A program made the position numbers and the translations under genes. 64,000 nt of DNA from Micromonospora sp. NBC_01813 (GTDB lineage Bacteria; Actinomycetota; Actinomycetes; Mycobacteriales; Micromonosporaceae), in assembly GCF_035917335.1 (NCBI RefSeq), contig NZ_CP109067.1:3223001-3287000 (forward strand), given 5' to 3'. The notes beneath the pieces were generated by a model. The model worked only from the letters and a program-made list of their open reading frames with translations, was not told where the DNA came from and did no database searches. Positions 1-7,404 of the stretch are shown here, piece by piece (the stretch's first letter is position 1; every line of letters begins with the position of its first letter).

Positions 1-225
1 GGCCGTCGGGTGGGTACCCGGCTGCTCGACGCGTTGATCTCGTCCACCGAGGCGGCCGGGATCTGGACCGTGCAGGCCGGGATCTTCCCGGAGAACTCCG
101 CCAGCCTCGCGTTGCACGCCCGCGCCGGGTTCCGCACCGTGGGCACCCGTCAGCGGATCGGCCGCCGCGACGGCCGGTGGCGTGACGTGGTGCTGCTGGA
201 GCGGCGCAGCCCGGTGGTGGACTGA
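1..225 (+). CDS. GNAT N-acetyltransferase, 3' fragment
   Basis: This is the C-terminal part of a GNAT acetyltransferase whose start lies before the window. The visible 74 residues include the stretch PENSASLALHARAGFRTVG, which matches the acetyl-CoA-binding and final beta-strand region of phosphinothricin/MddA-type N-acetyltransferases (N-x-ASLALH-x-x-GF). It ends with a short strand RDVVLLERRS typical of that subgroup. The family transfers acetyl from acetyl-CoA to the amino group of small molecules such as phosphinothricin or methionine sulfone. The substrate cannot be judged from this fragment. The stop is TGA at 223-225. Confidence 0.85.
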   Translation, partial: GRRVGTRLLDALISSTEAAGIWTVQAGIFPENSASLALHARAGFRTVGTRQRIGRRDGRWRDVVLLERRSPVVD

Positions 226-301
226 TCCGGGGTCGGACCGCTGCCGACGCGGGCGGCTACGCGCGTCCCGCCGGCTCAGGCCGGCTCGTGAACGGCGCGG
301 C

Positions 302-601
302 TCAGGCCGGCTCGTAGGTCATGCAGTCGGCCATCTCCCGGCTCGGCCCGACCCGGATCGACGGCGCCCGGCACTCCAGCTCGGCGTTGAACCGGCAGTC
401 GGCCCGCTTGCAGGCTCCGACCTGGGCGATCACCGCGTCGAGGCCGCCCTTGGTGGAGATGTCGAAGAAGGTGCTGCAGCTGGCGCTGTCCGCTTCGCTG
501 CCGATGGTGATGGCGAAGGCGTGGCAGCCTTCGTGCTGGTTGTACGCGCATTCGACGGCGGTGCACTCCTGCACCCGCGGCATCTCCATCATCGCGGTCA
601 T
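302..601 (-). CDS. DUF1540 small cysteine-rich protein
   Basis: This is a 99-residue protein with two copies of a cysteine-rich DUF1540 motif: VQECTAVECAYNQHEGCHAFAI and a second set around CKRADCRFNAELECRAPS. DUF1540 proteins are small, soluble and presumed to bind metal through these cysteines; no reaction is known. The ATG at 601 was chosen because GAGGAGG lies six bases upstream; a longer open frame runs to 709 but has no such site. The upstream AT-rich spacer holds a DtxR/IdeR-like iron box at 711-729, so iron control is an inference. The gene is divergent from the sugar dehydrogenase lipoprotein. Confidence 0.85.
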   Translation of the reverse strand: MTAMMEMPRVQECTAVECAYNQHEGCHAFAITIGSEADSASCSTFFDISTKGGLDAVIAQVGACKRADCRFNAELECRAPSIRVGPSREMADCMTYEPA

Positions 602-710
602 GGTGGTCCTCCTCGATCGACAACATCGGTGTCGGCGACGGGCCCCGCCGCCATGCAGGAACTGTATTCCGAATCGCGGTTTTAGTAGGCTTTTATTCAA
701 TTTGTACAAT

Positions 711-729
711 TTTGGGTATGCTTACCTAA
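711..729. promoter_or_regulatory. Candidate DtxR/IdeR/DmdR iron box
   Basis: The minus strand reads TTAGGTAAGCATACCCAAA. It matches the actinobacterial iron-box consensus TTAGGTTAGGCTAACCTAA at 14 of 19 positions, with the strongest agreement in the TTAGGT half. It lies in an AT-rich island (about 660-740) between the divergent DUF1540 and sugar dehydrogenase genes. Binding is inferred. Confidence 0.5.
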
Positions 730-786
730 CTTTCCAATTGGATGGTGTTCCGTGCGGCTCCACCCCGGCGGGCTAGTCTGTTGCGG

Positions 787-1968
787 GTGAACGCTCGCCC
801 CCCGTACCGCCGCCGTCTGTCGCGCCGCGCGACCACCGTGACCGCCGCCGCCAGCCTGACCGCCGTGCTGCTCGCCGGCGGCTGCACGTTCGGCGATCCG
901 GAGCCGGACCAGGCCGGAGCGCCCCCCACCTTCCCGGCCCCCACCGCGACACCGACCGGCGGCGGCATCGACCAGCAGATCGCGGTCACCGTCCTGGCCA
1001 GCGGCCTGCAGGTGCCCTGGGGGGTGGCCTTCCTGCCCGACGGCGGCGCGCTGGTCACCGAGCGGGACAGCGCCAAAATCCTGCAGGTCGGGCCGGGCTC
1101 CGACACCGACGGACTGGCCGTCGAAGAGGTCCAGACCATCGACGAGGTCGACGGCGGCGGCGAGGGCGGGCTGCTCGGCATCGCTGTCTCCCCCGAGTAC
1201 GCCACCGACCAGACGATCTTCATCTACTACTCGACCGCGCAGGACAACCGCGTCGCCCGGCTGACCCTGGGCGGCGAGCCGGAGCCGATCGTCACCGGCA
1301 TCCCGCTGTCCGGCATCCACAACGGCGGCCGGCTAGCGTTCGGACCCGACGGATTCCTCTACGCCACCACCGGCGACGCCTCCGACACCGGACTCTCCCA
1401 GGACCAGGAAAGCCTCGGCGGCAAGATCCTGCGGATGACCCCGGACGGCGAGCCGGCACCCGGAAACCCGTTTCCTGAGTCACTGGTCTGGTCGCTCGGC
1501 CACCGCAACGTGCAGGGCATCGCCTGGGACGCCGAGGACCGGCTCTACGCCACCGAGTTCGGCCAGAGCACCTGGGACGAGATCAACGTGATCGAGCCGG
1601 GCAGCAACTACGGCTGGCCCCAGGTCGAGGGTCAGGGCGACGACGATCGCTTCGTCGACCCCCTCGTCGTCTGGCCGACCGACGAGTCATCCTGCTCGGG
1701 CGCGGCCGTGGTCGACCGGATCCTCGCCGCCGCCTGCCTGCGCGGCGAACGCCTCTGGCTGGTCGAGCTGACCGAGGCCGGCACCGTCTTCGGTCAGCCC
1801 CGCGCGCTGCTCACCGAGGAGTACGGTCGGCTGCGGACCGTCGTCGCGGCACCGGACGGATCGGTCTGGGTGACCACATCGAACCAGGACGGCCGGGGCG
1901 AACCGGCGCCGGAGGATGACCGCATCCTGCGACTGGTCTTCGCCGACGGCGGGGCCGGTCGCAGTTGA
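787..1968 (+). CDS. PQQ-type glucose/sorbosone dehydrogenase lipoprotein
   Basis: This is a 393-residue secreted lipoprotein of the glucose/sorbosone dehydrogenase (GSDH, soluble aldose dehydrogenase) beta-propeller family. The N-terminus has an arginine-rich start, a hydrophobic stretch and the lipobox LAGGC, so it is anchored outside the membrane. Family landmarks include QVPWGVAFLPDG, GEGGLLGIAVSP, GGRLAFGPDG, WSLGHRNVQGIAWD and GSNYGWP. The family oxidises sugars with PQQ, although many actinobacterial members have no proven substrate. GTG 787 is preferred because TAGTCT (774-779) lies seven bases upstream, the pattern of a leaderless transcript; ATG 742 is the alternative. Confidence 0.85.
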   Translation: MNARPPYRRRLSRRATTVTAAASLTAVLLAGGCTFGDPEPDQAGAPPTFPAPTATPTGGGIDQQIAVTVLASGLQVPWGVAFLPDGGALVTERDSAKILQVGPGSDTDGLAVEEVQTIDEVDGGGEGGLLGIAVSPEYATDQTIFIYYSTAQDNRVARLTLGGEPEPIVTGIPLSGIHNGGRLAFGPDGFLYATTGDASDTGLSQDQESLGGKILRMTPDGEPAPGNPFPESLVWSLGHRNVQGIAWDAEDRLYATEFGQSTWDEINVIEPGSNYGWPQVEGQGDDDRFVDPLVVWPTDESSCSGAAVVDRILAAACLRGERLWLVELTEAGTVFGQPRALLTEEYGRLRTVVAAPDGSVWVTTSNQDGRGEPAPEDDRILRLVFADGGAGRS

Positions 1969-2011
1969 CCCGCCGCACCTCCCCCACCCCTCAGGCAGGC
2001 ATGATCTCGAC

Positions 2012-3661
2012 ATGAGCGACGAGCAGACAGTTGACCGGAAGGGCTCCGGTCGACGACTGACCCACGCCGGGCGGCGGATCGGCTCCGCCGCCCGCGTCAC
2101 CGGTCGCGGGCTCGGACGGGCCGCCCGGTCGCGAGCGACCCGACGGATCGGCGTCGCACTGGCCGTTGTCGCGGTGAGCCTGGCCGGCGTCGTCCTCGGG
2201 CTACTGCTCGGTGCCCGTGCCGATGTCGAGATCGGCCCGTTCAGCGCAGAAATGTCAGTGACACCAGCGGTCAATGGCGGCACCACCGTCGCCATCCCGC
2301 CGCTCGGATCGCTACACGTGGACAGCCACCAGGGCCCCATCCAGCTCTCCATCCAGCTCGGCTCCCTCGACCAGGTCCGCACCCTCGCGCTGCTCGACGA
2401 CCCGGCCGCGATCACCCGGGCCAGCCAGACCGTGGTCGGCGACGTCACCGACGGGGTGCTGCGACTCGGCATCCGTACCATCGCGGTCGCCGTGCTGACC
2501 ACGCTGATCCTCGCCGCGCTGGTCTTCCGCGACACCCGCCGGGTCGCCTGGTCCGGCACCCTCGCGCTGCTGATCACCGGCGGCAGCATCGGCGTCGCCG
2601 CGCTGACCATCCGCCCCGAGGCGATCGAGGAGCCACGCTACGAAGGACTGCTGGTCAACGCGCCGGCCGTGGTCGGCGACGTGCAGCAGATCGCCAGCAA
2701 CTACAACCGGTACGCCGAGCAGCTGCAGCACATCGTGACCAACGTCAGCCGGATCTACACGACGGTCTCCACGCTGCCGGTGTACGAGGCGGCCGAAGGC
2801 ACCACCCGGGTGTTGCACGTGTCGGACATGCACCTCAACCCGACCGGCTGGCCGATGATCCGGACCGTGGTCGAGCAGTTCGACATCGACCTGGTGATCG
2901 ACACCGGGGACATGACCGACTGGGGCAGCGAACCGGAAGCCACCTACGTCGCCTCGATCGCGCAGTTGGACGTGCCGTACGTCTTCATCCGGGGCAACCA
3001 CGACTCGATCCGCACCCAGGAGGCGGTGGCCGGTCAGCCGAACGCGATCGTGCTGGACAACGAGATCACCACGGTCGCCGGACTGACCATCGCCGGCATC
3101 GGCGACCCCCGGTTCACTCCGGACAAGCAGACCAGCCCGGCCGACGGCGGGCTGTCCAGGCCGGTCGCCGAGCAGGTCATCGGGGTCGGCGAGCAGCTCG
3201 CGGCGACGGTCCGCGGCTCCGCCGAGCCGGTCGACATCGCCCTGGTGCACGACCCGGTGTCGGCCGGGCCGCTGTCCGGCACCACCCCACTGGTGCTTGC
3301 CGGGCACACCCACAACCGGGAGGTCCGCCAGCTCGCTCAGATACCGGGCGAGCAGTCGACCCTGCTGATGGTGGAGGGCTCGACCGGCGGCGCCGGACTG
3401 CGCGGCCTCGAAGGCGAGGAGCCGACCCCGCTGGCCATGTCGGTGCTGTACTTCGACGCCGAGCAGCGCCTGCAGGCACATGACGACATCAAGGTCGGCG
3501 GCACCGGCCAGGCACAGGTCACCCTGGAGCGGCACGTGATCGCCGGCCCGGTCGAGCCGGACCCGGTGGACCCGTCGGCGACCCCGATACCCGACCCGGC
3601 CGACCCCGGGGCCGAACCGGGCAGCCCGGTCCCCGGCCCACCGGCACCCAGCCCTTCCTGA
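2012..3661 (+). CDS. Membrane-anchored metallophosphoesterase
   Basis: This 549-residue protein carries a calcineurin-like metallophosphoesterase domain in its second half. The metal ligands are visible in order: SDMH (D-x-H), GDMTD, GNHD, LVHDP and GHTHN, so the dinuclear metal site looks intact. The N-terminal part has one membrane segment near residues 45-65 and two more around 155-205, with an extracytoplasmic-looking region between. The C-terminus is a proline-rich tail. The substrate is unknown. ATG 2012 is six bases after CATGAT, which resembles the leaderless promoters in this window. It is 43 bases downstream of the sugar dehydrogenase stop. Confidence 0.85.
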   Translation: MSDEQTVDRKGSGRRLTHAGRRIGSAARVTGRGLGRAARSRATRRIGVALAVVAVSLAGVVLGLLLGARADVEIGPFSAEMSVTPAVNGGTTVAIPPLGSLHVDSHQGPIQLSIQLGSLDQVRTLALLDDPAAITRASQTVVGDVTDGVLRLGIRTIAVAVLTTLILAALVFRDTRRVAWSGTLALLITGGSIGVAALTIRPEAIEEPRYEGLLVNAPAVVGDVQQIASNYNRYAEQLQHIVTNVSRIYTTVSTLPVYEAAEGTTRVLHVSDMHLNPTGWPMIRTVVEQFDIDLVIDTGDMTDWGSEPEATYVASIAQLDVPYVFIRGNHDSIRTQEAVAGQPNAIVLDNEITTVAGLTIAGIGDPRFTPDKQTSPADGGLSRPVAEQVIGVGEQLAATVRGSAEPVDIALVHDPVSAGPLSGTTPLVLAGHTHNREVRQLAQIPGEQSTLLMVEGSTGGAGLRGLEGEEPTPLAMSVLYFDAEQRLQAHDDIKVGGTGQAQVTLERHVIAGPVEPDPVDPSATPIPDPADPGAEPGSPVPGPPAPSPS

Positions 3662-3668
3662 CCCGTCC

Positions 3669-4100
3669 TCAGGGGTGCATCCGGGCACCCTTGGTCGTCT
3701 TGTCCACCGCGTTGCGCGGGCCGTACACCGCCAGGCCGACCAGGTCGAGCTGATCTGCGGGTACGGCCCGCACCGCCGCCCGGTTCGCCTCGTCGTGGCC
3801 GGTGGCGAAGAGGTCACTGGTGAACACCGACATCGTCAACCCCCGGTCGATCCCCCGCCGGTGCGCGGCGGTCAGCAACTCCTTGCCGCCGCAGAAGACC
3901 AGCACCGGTTGGCGGAACATCGGCAGGTACGCGGTGCCGTCGGCATCGGCGTACGGCTCGCCGATCACCTCGGGCGCGGCGGTGCTGATCCCGCTGACCA
4001 GGAATGCCGTGGCGTTGAGCCGCTGCCAGGTGGCGAGATCGTCGCGGATCAGCACCGCGATCTTGGTGTCGAACCGTACCGGTGGGATCGTGTCGTCCAT
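3669..4100 (-). CDS. DUF2000 family protein
   Basis: This 143-residue protein matches the DUF2000 family, which has a peptidyl-tRNA hydrolase II-like fold. Typical elements are KIAVLIRDDLATWQRLNATAFL near the N-terminus, a central LPMFRQPVLVF and the end of the domain around VGLAVYGPRNAVDK. No enzymatic role is established. It is divergent from an AraC regulator, an arrangement that suggests shared control by that regulator. Its end lies only seven bases from the stop of the convergent phosphoesterase gene. ATG 4100 gives the usual family length. Confidence 0.8.
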   Translation of the reverse strand: MDDTIPPVRFDTKIAVLIRDDLATWQRLNATAFLVSGISTAAPEVIGEPYADADGTAYLPMFRQPVLVFCGGKELLTAAHRRGIDRGLTMSVFTSDLFATGHDEANRAAVRAVPADQLDLVGLAVYGPRNAVDKTTKGARMHP

Positions 4101-4151
4101 GCCGCCCAGCGTCACCCGGGCCGCACGGCCCGGTCTTGTACGATCCTGACC

Positions 4152-4991
4152 ATGTCGGCTGGTCGAGCCGAATCGGTGCGGGCCTGGCGGCCAGCGGTGC
4201 CCGGGGTCGCCGAGGTCTTCCACGCCCGGTTCACCGCCCACCAGTACCCGATGCACACGCACAGCGCCTGGACGCTGCTGATCATCGACGACGGCGCGGT
4301 CCGCTACGACCTGGACCGACACGCACGCGACGCGCTGACCGACCTGGTCACCCTGCTGCCGCCGGACGTGCCGCACAACGGGGCGGCGGCCACCACCGCA
4401 GGTTTCCGCAAACGGGTCCTCTACCTCGACGACAGTCAGCTGCCGGCGGACCTGGTCGGCGCGGCGGTGGACGCGCCGGGTGTGCCGGACCCCCGACTAC
4501 GGCGGTTCATCCATCGGGCACATCTGGCGCTGGATCAGCGGGGCGACGAGTTCGCCGCCGAGAGCTACCTCAAGCTGGCGTTGGAACGGCTGCGCCGGCA
4601 TCTCGGGCAGGCGGTGCCGTCGTCGGCGCGGGGCGGCGAGGATGCCGGGCCACGGCGGGGCGCGCCACGACGGGTCGGGCCCGCGTACCGGTTGCGGGAG
4701 TTGTTGGATGCGCGGATCACCGCCGGGCTCACCCTCGACGAGGCCGCCGCGCTGCTGCATTTCGATCCGGCATATCTGGTACGCGTGTTCAGCCGCGAGT
4801 TCGGCATGCCGCCGCACCGCTACCTGACCGCCTGCCGGGTCGACCGGGCCCGGCGGCTGCTGCTCGACGGGGCTCCGGTCGGCGTCGCGGCGACCGAGGC
4901 GGGTTTCTTCGACCAGTCCCACCTGACCCGGCATTTCACCAGGATCGTCGGCCTCCCACCGGGTCGTTTCGCCCGATCATCAAGATCATAA
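4152..4991 (+). CDS. AraC family transcriptional regulator
   Basis: This 279-residue regulator has an N-terminal cupin-like sensor (HTHSAWTLLIIDDGAVRY, followed by LLPPDVPHNG) and a C-terminal AraC double helix-turn-helix. The first helix pair is in LTLDEAAALLHFDPAYLVRVFSREFG and the second in VAATEAGFFDQSHLTRHFTRIVGLPPGRF. The ligand is unknown. The gene is divergent from the DUF2000 gene, its likely target. TACGAT at 4139-4144 is followed by seven bases and ATG 4152, so the transcript is probably leaderless. There is no good Shine-Dalgarno site. Confidence 0.9.
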   Translation: MSAGRAESVRAWRPAVPGVAEVFHARFTAHQYPMHTHSAWTLLIIDDGAVRYDLDRHARDALTDLVTLLPPDVPHNGAAATTAGFRKRVLYLDDSQLPADLVGAAVDAPGVPDPRLRRFIHRAHLALDQRGDEFAAESYLKLALERLRRHLGQAVPSSARGGEDAGPRRGAPRRVGPAYRLRELLDARITAGLTLDEAAALLHFDPAYLVRVFSREFGMPPHRYLTACRVDRARRLLLDGAPVGVAATEAGFFDQSHLTRHFTRIVGLPPGRFARSSRS

Positions 4992-5056
4992 GATTGCAAC
5001 CCCGCAGCGACGCTCTGGTGAACGCCCGCGCGACCGACAAACCCAGCGATCTCCGT

Positions 5057-5065
5057 TGATATAAT
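5057..5065 (+). promoter_or_regulatory. Extended -10 promoter for the 5108 gene
   Basis: The sequence TGATATAAT gives a perfect TATAAT hexamer at 5060-5065 preceded by TGN. It lies 42 bases before the ATG at 5108, which has AGGAG just upstream. A TATAAT this good is rare in such GC-rich DNA. No clear -35 element was seen. Confidence 0.55.
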
Positions 5066-5107
5066 CCAGGCGTCCTGCGCCATCTTGCCCGGCACAGTCA
5101 GGAGCCC

Positions 5108-5755
5108 ATGAGCATCCGCACAGTCGATCTACTCGACGGCAGGGGCTACAACGGGGCCACTCTGCTGCTGGCGGTCGCCGCCCTGATCTGCGCCATCGCT
5201 GCGGCGTACTTCGCGCGCGAAGCGCTCTTCCCACCGCGGCGAAGGCTTGTCGTTCGCGTCCTTCCGCCAGTCCCGCTTTCTCAAGAGGGTGGTCTTGGTG
5301 TCGCCGTCTCTCACGAAGGACGGTCGCTCCCCGATCCGCATGTCGTCACGGTGTTGTTGCGAAACACCGGGCGGCATGCCATCGCCACCACGCATTTTGA
5401 TCGAGATAGACCGATCAGCGTGGACATCAATGCCACCATTGAGGCCATCCTGAGCCCAACTGACCTGCCTGCGGCGTCCGGGGTGCGCTTCGAGAGAACG
5501 ACCGCCCTGTTCGACCCCGAACTCATCCGGCCCAAACAAGAGATAGCAGTCCAACTGCTCACCTCGGGCAAGCCCGATCCCGGGTTCACCGTCACCGAGT
5601 ACCTGGTGGACACCAGGGTCGACGTCGAAGGCGGCGGACCCGACCCGCAGCCGGCCGTAGCCCTCGAACAGGGCCTGCCGGTCGCGTTCGCCGTGGCCGG
5701 GACGGTTTTCGCCCTGGTCACGCTGATCATCGCCAACCTTCCATGGGGCGGGTGA
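5108..5755 (+). CDS. Hypothetical membrane protein with two terminal anchors
   Basis: I do not recognise this 215-residue protein. It has one membrane segment near residues 17-37 (LLLAVAALICAIAAAYFA), a soluble beta-rich central region of about 145 residues, and a second membrane segment near 190-210 (VAFAVAGTVFALVTLIIANL). The central part may face outward. The start has AGGAG four bases upstream and a strong extended -10 at 5057-5065. Base use is a little less GC-biased than its neighbours, which could mean recent acquisition. Its 3' end overlaps the convergent small gene by 29 bases. Confidence 0.65.
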   Translation: MSIRTVDLLDGRGYNGATLLLAVAALICAIAAAYFAREALFPPRRRLVVRVLPPVPLSQEGGLGVAVSHEGRSLPDPHVVTVLLRNTGRHAIATTHFDRDRPISVDINATIEAILSPTDLPAASGVRFERTTALFDPELIRPKQEIAVQLLTSGKPDPGFTVTEYLVDTRVDVEGGGPDPQPAVALEQGLPVAFAVAGTVFALVTLIIANLPWGG

Positions 5756-5993
5756 CCGCGCCGGGGCGACGTAGGGCCGCCGCGCGCACCATCACCATCA
5801 TCATCTGACCTTCCCGGCGGCCGTGCAGCCTGGTGCCGAGCAGGTTGATCCATTCGATGTTCGGATGGGCCGCCTCCGCGCGGACGTGGATAACGCGCAT
5901 TCGCAGTACGCCGTCGCCATTCAGATAGTCGCTCACACCGATTTCGATGATGTCCCACGCCTGCACCAGCGGCGGCGTCTGCGGCTCAGTCAT
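5727..5993 (-). CDS. Hypothetical small protein
   Basis: This is an 88-residue protein of unknown function. It begins MTEPQTPPLVQAWDIIEIG and has the basic stretch LHGRREGQMMMVMVRAAALRRP near its end. ATG 5993 was preferred over GTG 5999 because its first bases, ATGACTGA, contain the stop of an upstream small frame, as in translational coupling, and AGGTGG lies just before it. It sits next to an XRE/DUF397 pair. Its 3' end overlaps the opposite membrane-protein gene by 29 bases. Confidence 0.55.
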   Translation of the reverse strand: MTEPQTPPLVQAWDIIEIGVSDYLNGDGVLRMRVIHVRAEAAHPNIEWINLLGTRLHGRREGQMMMVMVRAAALRRPGAVTRPMEGWR

Positions 5994-6114
5994 CGCCACC
6001 TGTCCCGGCCATCGGACCGCCGGCGAGAAGCAGCCCTGGGCAGATGATGGTGCCGCAGCACGGGCAACCCGTCACCGGATCGCCGGCCACTCGCAATTGA
6101 TCTTCACCATTCAT
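5986..6114 (-). CDS. Possible small cysteine-motif peptide (42 aa)
   Basis: This short frame encodes a peptide with the striking motif GCPCCGTIICPG, which looks like a metal knuckle. It ends inside the start of the next gene (ATGACTGA), so the two could be coupled. The ribosome site is weak. A second start four bases upstream, ATG 6110 in another frame, reads MVKINCEWPAIR before a stop, and that sequence also looks protein-like. A natural frameshift or a one-base error could join the two frames. Function is unknown. Confidence 0.35.
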   Translation of the reverse strand: MNGEDQLRVAGDPVTGCPCCGTIICPGLLLAGGPMAGTGGDD

Positions 6115-6297
6115 TCTTGCGCCATGATCACCCTGTCGGGGCAATGATGGACGCCTTCTAAAATTCGCCACCCTTCCACCCTGGACTCCTCCCCCTCCCC
6201 ATTGGAAGATGGGCACCACACCCGTAACACCCGCATCCCGGCCTGGGTGAGCCCTGCCCACCGCAGGCCGATTCTGTAGCGAAGATGGAGGAGACGA

Positions 6298-7089
6298 ATG
6301 TCTGGATCCGCAAGTGCTTATCTGGTATCGGAGCTGCGTCGGCGACGCGAGTTGGCCGGGCTCAGCCAGGATCAGTGGGGTGCCACCCTGCACTGGTCGG
6401 GCCAGCACGTCGGCGCGGTCGAGCGCGGCGAGCGCCCGATCCGGCTCGACTATCTGACCGCCATCGACAAGGTCTTCAACTGCGACTACTCGACCCTCTA
6501 CACGCTGCTGCTGCGGGCCGAGCGGGCACCGGTCTGGCTGCGCCCGTGGCTGGAGCACGAACGCGAGGCGATCATGCTGCGCTGGTTCGAGCCGCTGCTG
6601 GTGCCCGGTCTGTTGCAGACCGAGGCGTACGCCCGCGCGATCCTCGCCCAGGCCGGCGTGATGATCGACGACGTCGACACCACCGTCGCCGACCGACTCA
6701 GCCGTCAGGAGATCCTGCACCGCGACGAGCGACCGACCCGCTTCGTCGGGGTGATCGACGAGGCTGTGCTGACCCGGGCGGTCGGCGGACCGGCGGTGAT
6801 GCGCGAGCAGATCCTGGCGCTGATCGCGGCCTGTGCCCGGCCGAACATCTCGATCCAGGTGGTGCCGGCCCAGGTCGGCGCCTACCCGGGGCTCAACGGC
6901 CCGTTCATCCTGGCCAGTCTGGAGGGCCGGTCGGCGGGCTTCGTCGACGGGCCGCTGGAGGGCCAGACCATCGAGTTGGAGGCCGATCTGACCAAACTGG
7001 AGCACACCTGGGAGTCGCTGCGGGAGTACGCTCTGCCCGGTGACCAATCCGTGGCGTTGATGCAGGAGGCGGCAGAAAGATGGGCATGA
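6298..7089 (+). CDS. XRE family regulator with DUF5753 domain
   Basis: This 263-residue protein has an N-terminal XRE helix-turn-helix (ELRRRRELAGLSQDQWGATLHWSGQHVGAVERGERP, roughly residues 12-47) and a C-terminal DUF5753 domain that begins near LRPWLEHEREAIMLRWFEPLLVPGLLQTEAYARA. Such proteins are common in Streptomyces and Micromonospora and are almost always followed by a DUF397 gene, as here; the pairs behave like regulator/antagonist modules and resemble toxin-antitoxin loci. ATG 6298 has GGAGGAG five to six bases upstream. The stop overlaps the DUF397 gene. Confidence 0.92.
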   Translation: MSGSASAYLVSELRRRRELAGLSQDQWGATLHWSGQHVGAVERGERPIRLDYLTAIDKVFNCDYSTLYTLLLRAERAPVWLRPWLEHEREAIMLRWFEPLLVPGLLQTEAYARAILAQAGVMIDDVDTTVADRLSRQEILHRDERPTRFVGVIDEAVLTRAVGGPAVMREQILALIAACARPNISIQVVPAQVGAYPGLNGPFILASLEGRSAGFVDGPLEGQTIELEADLTKLEHTWESLREYALPGDQSVALMQEAAERWA

Positions 7090-7274
7090 CGAGCGATCCA
7101 CGACCGGCCTGGCGGACCAGCAGTCGCAGCAACGGCACCGGCGGCGCGTGCGTCGAAGTCGCCGACAACCTGCCCGGCCGAATCCTGGTCCGCGACAGCA
7201 AGGACCGCACCGGCGGCACCCTCACCTTCTCCCCCACCGCCTGGCAAACTTTCGTCACCCACACCGGCCAGTAG
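7080..7274 (+). CDS. DUF397 domain protein
   Basis: This is a 64-residue DUF397 protein with the family pattern WRTSSRSNGTGGACVEVADN, VRDSKDRTGGTLTFSPTAWQTFV. It is the usual partner of the XRE/DUF5753 regulator just upstream, and the two overlap by ten bases. ATG 7080 follows AGGAGG at a ten-base distance; ATG 7086, in an ATGA overlap with the upstream stop, is an equally possible start. Work on the Streptomyces BldB/WhiJ-type systems suggests such small proteins modulate the XRE partner; here that is inference. Confidence 0.88.
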   Translation: MGMTSDPRPAWRTSSRSNGTGGACVEVADNLPGRILVRDSKDRTGGTLTFSPTAWQTFVTHTGQ

Positions 7275-7331
7275 CCCGGTCACCCGGCGGCCAGGCTGCG
7301 CAGCAGCCGGTGCGACCACTGACAGCCGAAC

Positions 7332-7379
7332 GACACAGGAGGTACCTCCCCGCAGACGCGGTGAGGTACCTCCTGTGTC
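7332..7379. terminator. Bidirectional terminator, 17-bp perfect stem
   Basis: GACACAGGAGGTACCTC at 7332-7348 is repeated as a perfect inverted copy at 7363-7379 with a 14-base loop. It lies between the convergent DUF397 and gatB genes. Confidence 0.85.
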
Positions 7380-7404
7380 ACTGAGCAGCGGGCAGCGCCA
7401 GCTG

